A stretch of DNA of 6,901 bases. It comes from Dehalococcoidales bacterium (GTDB lineage: Bacteria; Chloroflexota; Dehalococcoidia; Dehalococcoidales; UBA2162). Positions 5,267 to 6,901 of the stretch are shown here, in pieces. The notes under the pieces are model-generated. The model was given only the letters and a program-made list of their open reading frames with translations, did no database searches and had not been told where the DNA came from. The position numbers and the translations under genes are program-made. The stretch spans positions 1-6,901 of the forward strand of contig JAFGCW010000016.1 in the NCBI GenBank assembly GCA_016932435.1, read 5' to 3'. The stretch's first letter is position 1; the number at the start of each line of letters is the position of its first letter.

Positions 5267-6163
5267 GTGGCAAGAAAAAAGAAAGAACTCAAGTACGAGA
5301 AGTATTTCCTCAAGGACGTAATAACCGATGGCCTGAGAAAGGAATGGGGAGGACAGGCGATATCGGCCGGACGTGGACACGATGATATCATTCCGGCGAA
5401 TGCCCGGGCACTTCCGGCTATAACCGTCGTCAGGCAGCCATATATGTTTCATGAGCCTACTCATAAACACATGTTTACGGAGTACTTCCTCTTCTTCGGC
5501 TCGAACCCGATGGATATGCATGAATTCGATGCTGACGTAGAGTTCACTTTCGGAGCGGAGAAGGAAAAACATGTCATCAACCGCCCGACAATAGTCGTCG
5601 CGGCACCGGGGGTTTACCACTGCCCGCTGAACTATGCCAGGGTCGGTAAACCCTTTTACTGCCTGGAATTGTTCATGACAACCGGATACTCCGGAGTCGA
5701 CCTGGGTGAAGACCTGAACGAAATCAGGGCGCCTGAACCGGACTACAACAGGTATTTTATCCAGGACGTAATTAAGTATAACAAATGGGGTGGTGAAGGA
5801 ATAGGTCTGTCCGCTGTGCCGGAGCATATTATCCCGGCCGGAGCGAGGGTAACCCTGGGACTCACGGCAGTCAGGAAGCCTTATATGTTCCACGCTCCGA
5901 CACATAAACACAATTTCACGGAGTTCTTTTATTTCTTTGGGTCGAACCCGATGGATATGAAGGAATTCGACGCAGAAATAGAATTCTACATCGGGGAAGA
6001 AAAAGAGAAGCATATTATCGATAGACCGACGGTTGTGGTGTTGCCACCCGGGTTATTCCACTGCCCGCTGAACTATGCCAGGGTCGGTAAACCCTTCTAC
6101 TGCCTGGAATTGTTCATGACGCCGAAATATACCTCTACGGATTTACCGCCTCAGGGGACGTAA
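5267..6163 (+). CDS. Duplicated cupin (bicupin) metal-binding protein of unknown function
   Basis: A 298-residue cytosolic protein made of two homologous halves (about 12-141 and 162-290). Each half has both cupin motifs. Motif 1 is THKHxFTE (H66, H68, E72; H213, H215, E219). Motif 2 is PGxxHCPLN (H118, N122; H265, N269). The His-His-Glu-His set that binds a metal ion in cupins is thus complete in both halves, unlike many bicupins that keep one active site. Family knowledge: cupins may be dioxygenases, decarboxylases, isomerases or storage/sensor proteins; the specific reaction is not predictable. The start is GTG at 5267, set by AGAAGGAG (5253-5260) six bases upstream. It is the second gene of the operon with the NTF2-like protein; a hairpin follows its stop. 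NPMDM, ARVGKPFYCLELFMT and other stretches are identical between halves. Confidence 0.85.
   Translation: MARKKKELKYEKYFLKDVITDGLRKEWGGQAISAGRGHDDIIPANARALPAITVVRQPYMFHEPTHKHMFTEYFLFFGSNPMDMHEFDADVEFTFGAEKEKHVINRPTIVVAAPGVYHCPLNYARVGKPFYCLELFMTTGYSGVDLGEDLNEIRAPEPDYNRYFIQDVIKYNKWGGEGIGLSAVPEHIIPAGARVTLGLTAVRKPYMFHAPTHKHNFTEFFYFFGSNPMDMKEFDAEIEFYIGEEKEKHIIDRPTVVVLPPGLFHCPLNYARVGKPFYCLELFMTPKYTSTDLPPQGT
5617..5679 (+). repeat. Bicupin internal repeat segment, first half
   Basis: This 63-bp stretch encoding HCPLNYARVGKPFYCLELFM matches 6058-6120 at 62 of 63 bases (one silent TTT/TTC change), 441 bp apart and in frame. Most of the rest of the two halves has diverged at the DNA level, so this is an unusually conserved patch. 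Confidence 0.9.
6058..6120 (+). repeat. Bicupin internal repeat segment, second half
   Basis: Direct-repeat partner of 5617-5679, differing at one silent position. It covers cupin motif 2 of the second domain and the strand that follows. Confidence 0.9.
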
Positions 6164-6200
6164 CCTGGATACTTACGGTTTTCTCTATCTTACATGTAAC

Positions 6201-6226
6201 TAAGTGGTCTGTTTTCAGGCCACTTA
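6201..6226. terminator. Hairpin after the bicupin gene, probable terminator
   Basis: TAAGTGGTCTG (6201-6211) and CAGGCCACTTA (6216-6226) form an 11-bp stem with one G-U type pair and a TTTT loop, 37 bases after the bicupin stop. It is followed by TATATATCC rather than a clean T-run, so termination strength is uncertain. It could serve both converging transcription units. Confidence 0.55.
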
Positions 6227-6457
6227 TATATATCCTCGTGTTTTCGTGCCTTCCGGATTTCACAGGCGGACGTGATTACGCTTTACAGCATCCGCATGAC
6301 CTCTTCGGGCGTAAATGGCACCCGTAAAAATTTTATCCAACTTGCTGTGAACCCGGGTAACCGGGTTTCTCCGCCGCTTCAAGGTAAATGTCTTCGTTTA
6401 CCGAGTATGCCTCCCGGTTATTTCAGAAATCCATGTACTGCCGGAACAACATACGGC
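6227..6457. other. Intergenic region between converging genes
   Basis: No gene is supported. The only structure seen is a 7-bp inverted repeat, AACCCGG (6350-6356) and CCGGGTT (6361-6367) with a GTAA loop. It lies about 90 bases past the end of the minus-strand Fe-S gene and has no adjacent T-run, so it is a weak terminator candidate for that gene. Confidence 0.35.
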
Positions 6458-6901
6458 TTACTTTAGGTCGTAAAAGCCACCATAAGGACCGAGAACAGTA
6501 TCGACAGAAATAGTCCGGCCGGCCTTACTCTTTTCAGGGGGGGGCCATTTGATTTCTCGATGCTGAAGGTACTCCGGCGGCCTTACTATTTCATATCTTA
6601 AAGCCTTCTGCTTGCACCCGACGATACAGACACCACATCCCTTGCAGTTCTCGCTGATGACGTGTGCCTTGAGTTTCTTGGAACCTTCGGTTTTAACCAT
6701 CTCGATGGCATCAAACGGGCATTTTTCGACGCACTGCTGGCAGCCGGTACAAGCGTCCTCGTCCACCACAGCCTCGAAGCGGTTGGGCTCCACCAGGTCG
6801 AACCTGTTGTGTTTCGTATAAGAATAGAGCATTTCACAGGCATCCGCACAGCAATAGCAGACTCCCCAGTGAACAAGCCCTGCTTCCTCGTTCGCGCGAA
6901 C
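6458..6901 (-). CDS. 4Fe-4S dicluster ferredoxin-like protein, 3' part only
   Basis: The frame stays open from the right edge to the stop at 6458-6460: 147 residues are visible and the N-terminus is missing. An internal ATG at 6832 would give 124 residues, but the upstream sequence GLVHWGVCYCCADACEMLYS is clearly coding, so the gene is longer. Two ferredoxin motifs are present (numbering from the visible start): CTGCQQCVEKCP (C51, C54, C57, C61) and CKGCGVCIVGC (C86, C89, C92, C96), each able to bind a 4Fe-4S cluster. A third cysteine group, CYCCADAC (15-22), precedes them and may hold another metal centre. The role is electron transfer; proteins combining GLVH, a cysteine cluster and a C-terminal diferredoxin are known to me from anaerobes, where they accompany redox enzymes. 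The partner is outside the window. It is convergent with the bicupin operon. WPPPEK (119-124) is encoded over a run of eight Gs. Confidence 0.85.
   Translation of the reverse strand, partial: VRANEEAGLVHWGVCYCCADACEMLYSYTKHNRFDLVEPNRFEAVVDEDACTGCQQCVEKCPFDAIEMVKTEGSKKLKAHVISENCKGCGVCIVGCKQKALRYEIVRPPEYLQHREIKWPPPEKSKAGRTISVDTVLGPYGGFYDLK

Noticed and set aside
5228..6013. 261-residue minus-strand frame over the bicupin gene
   Set aside because: Antisense shadow: the plus-strand frame carries duplicated cupin motifs and good translation signals.
6272..6466. 64-residue plus-strand frame in the right intergenic region
   Set aside because: No ribosome binding site, overlaps the end of the Fe-S gene, and the composition does not look like protein.
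1..6901. tRNA or rRNA genes, insertion-sequence transposases
   Set aside because: None was recognised on either strand by eye; no transposase-like frame or cloverleaf with a T-loop motif was seen.

Overview
The window looks like bacterial chromosome with moderate GC. It has consensus sigma-70 type promoters, strong AGGAGG-type ribosome binding sites, and a gene set (multi-cluster ferredoxin-like protein, bicupin, DHA2 exporter with its own TetR regulator) that suits an anaerobic or facultatively anaerobic environmental bacterium. A Dehalococcoidia/Chloroflexota-like or other anaerobic lineage is a guess from gene style only; no rRNA or marker gene is present to fix the taxonomy.

Layout. (1) 1-828, minus: 5' part of an ArsB/NhaD-type (ion transporter superfamily) permease running off the left edge. 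(2) 829-1129: divergent intergenic region with dispersed-repeat copy A, a perfect sigma-70 promoter for tetR and a palindromic operator. (3) 1130-3433, plus: tetR followed by a 14-TM DHA2-type MFS exporter. tetR ends in a rho-independent terminator. A near-copy of the tetR operator sits in front of the exporter gene, so the regulator very probably controls both itself and the exporter. (4) 3434-3653: gene-free, with repeat copy B. (5) 3654-4280, minus: two small cysteine-rich/zinc-ribbon-like ORFs in an operon with good ribosome binding sites and a near-consensus promoter, in visibly AT-richer DNA. (6) 4281-4766: repeat copy C, an unassigned stretch with open frames on both strands, and candidate promoters reading right. 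(7) 4767-6163, plus: an NTF2/SnoaL-like protein and a duplicated-cupin (bicupin) protein in one operon. (8) 6164-6457: intergenic, with a strong hairpin after the bicupin. (9) 6458-6901, minus: 3' part of a protein with two 4Fe-4S ferredoxin motifs and a further cysteine cluster, running off the right edge.

Working interpretation: the left half is a self-contained regulated efflux unit. The right half is an uncharacterised metabolic unit (NTF2-like plus bicupin, facing an Fe-S protein). A dispersed repeat with two conserved blocks occurs at the boundaries between the modules (left of tetR, between the exporter and the cysteine-rich operon, and right of that operon), always in the same orientation. 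That repeat, the operator pair and the nearly identical 63-bp segments inside the bicupin gene are the observations most worth following.
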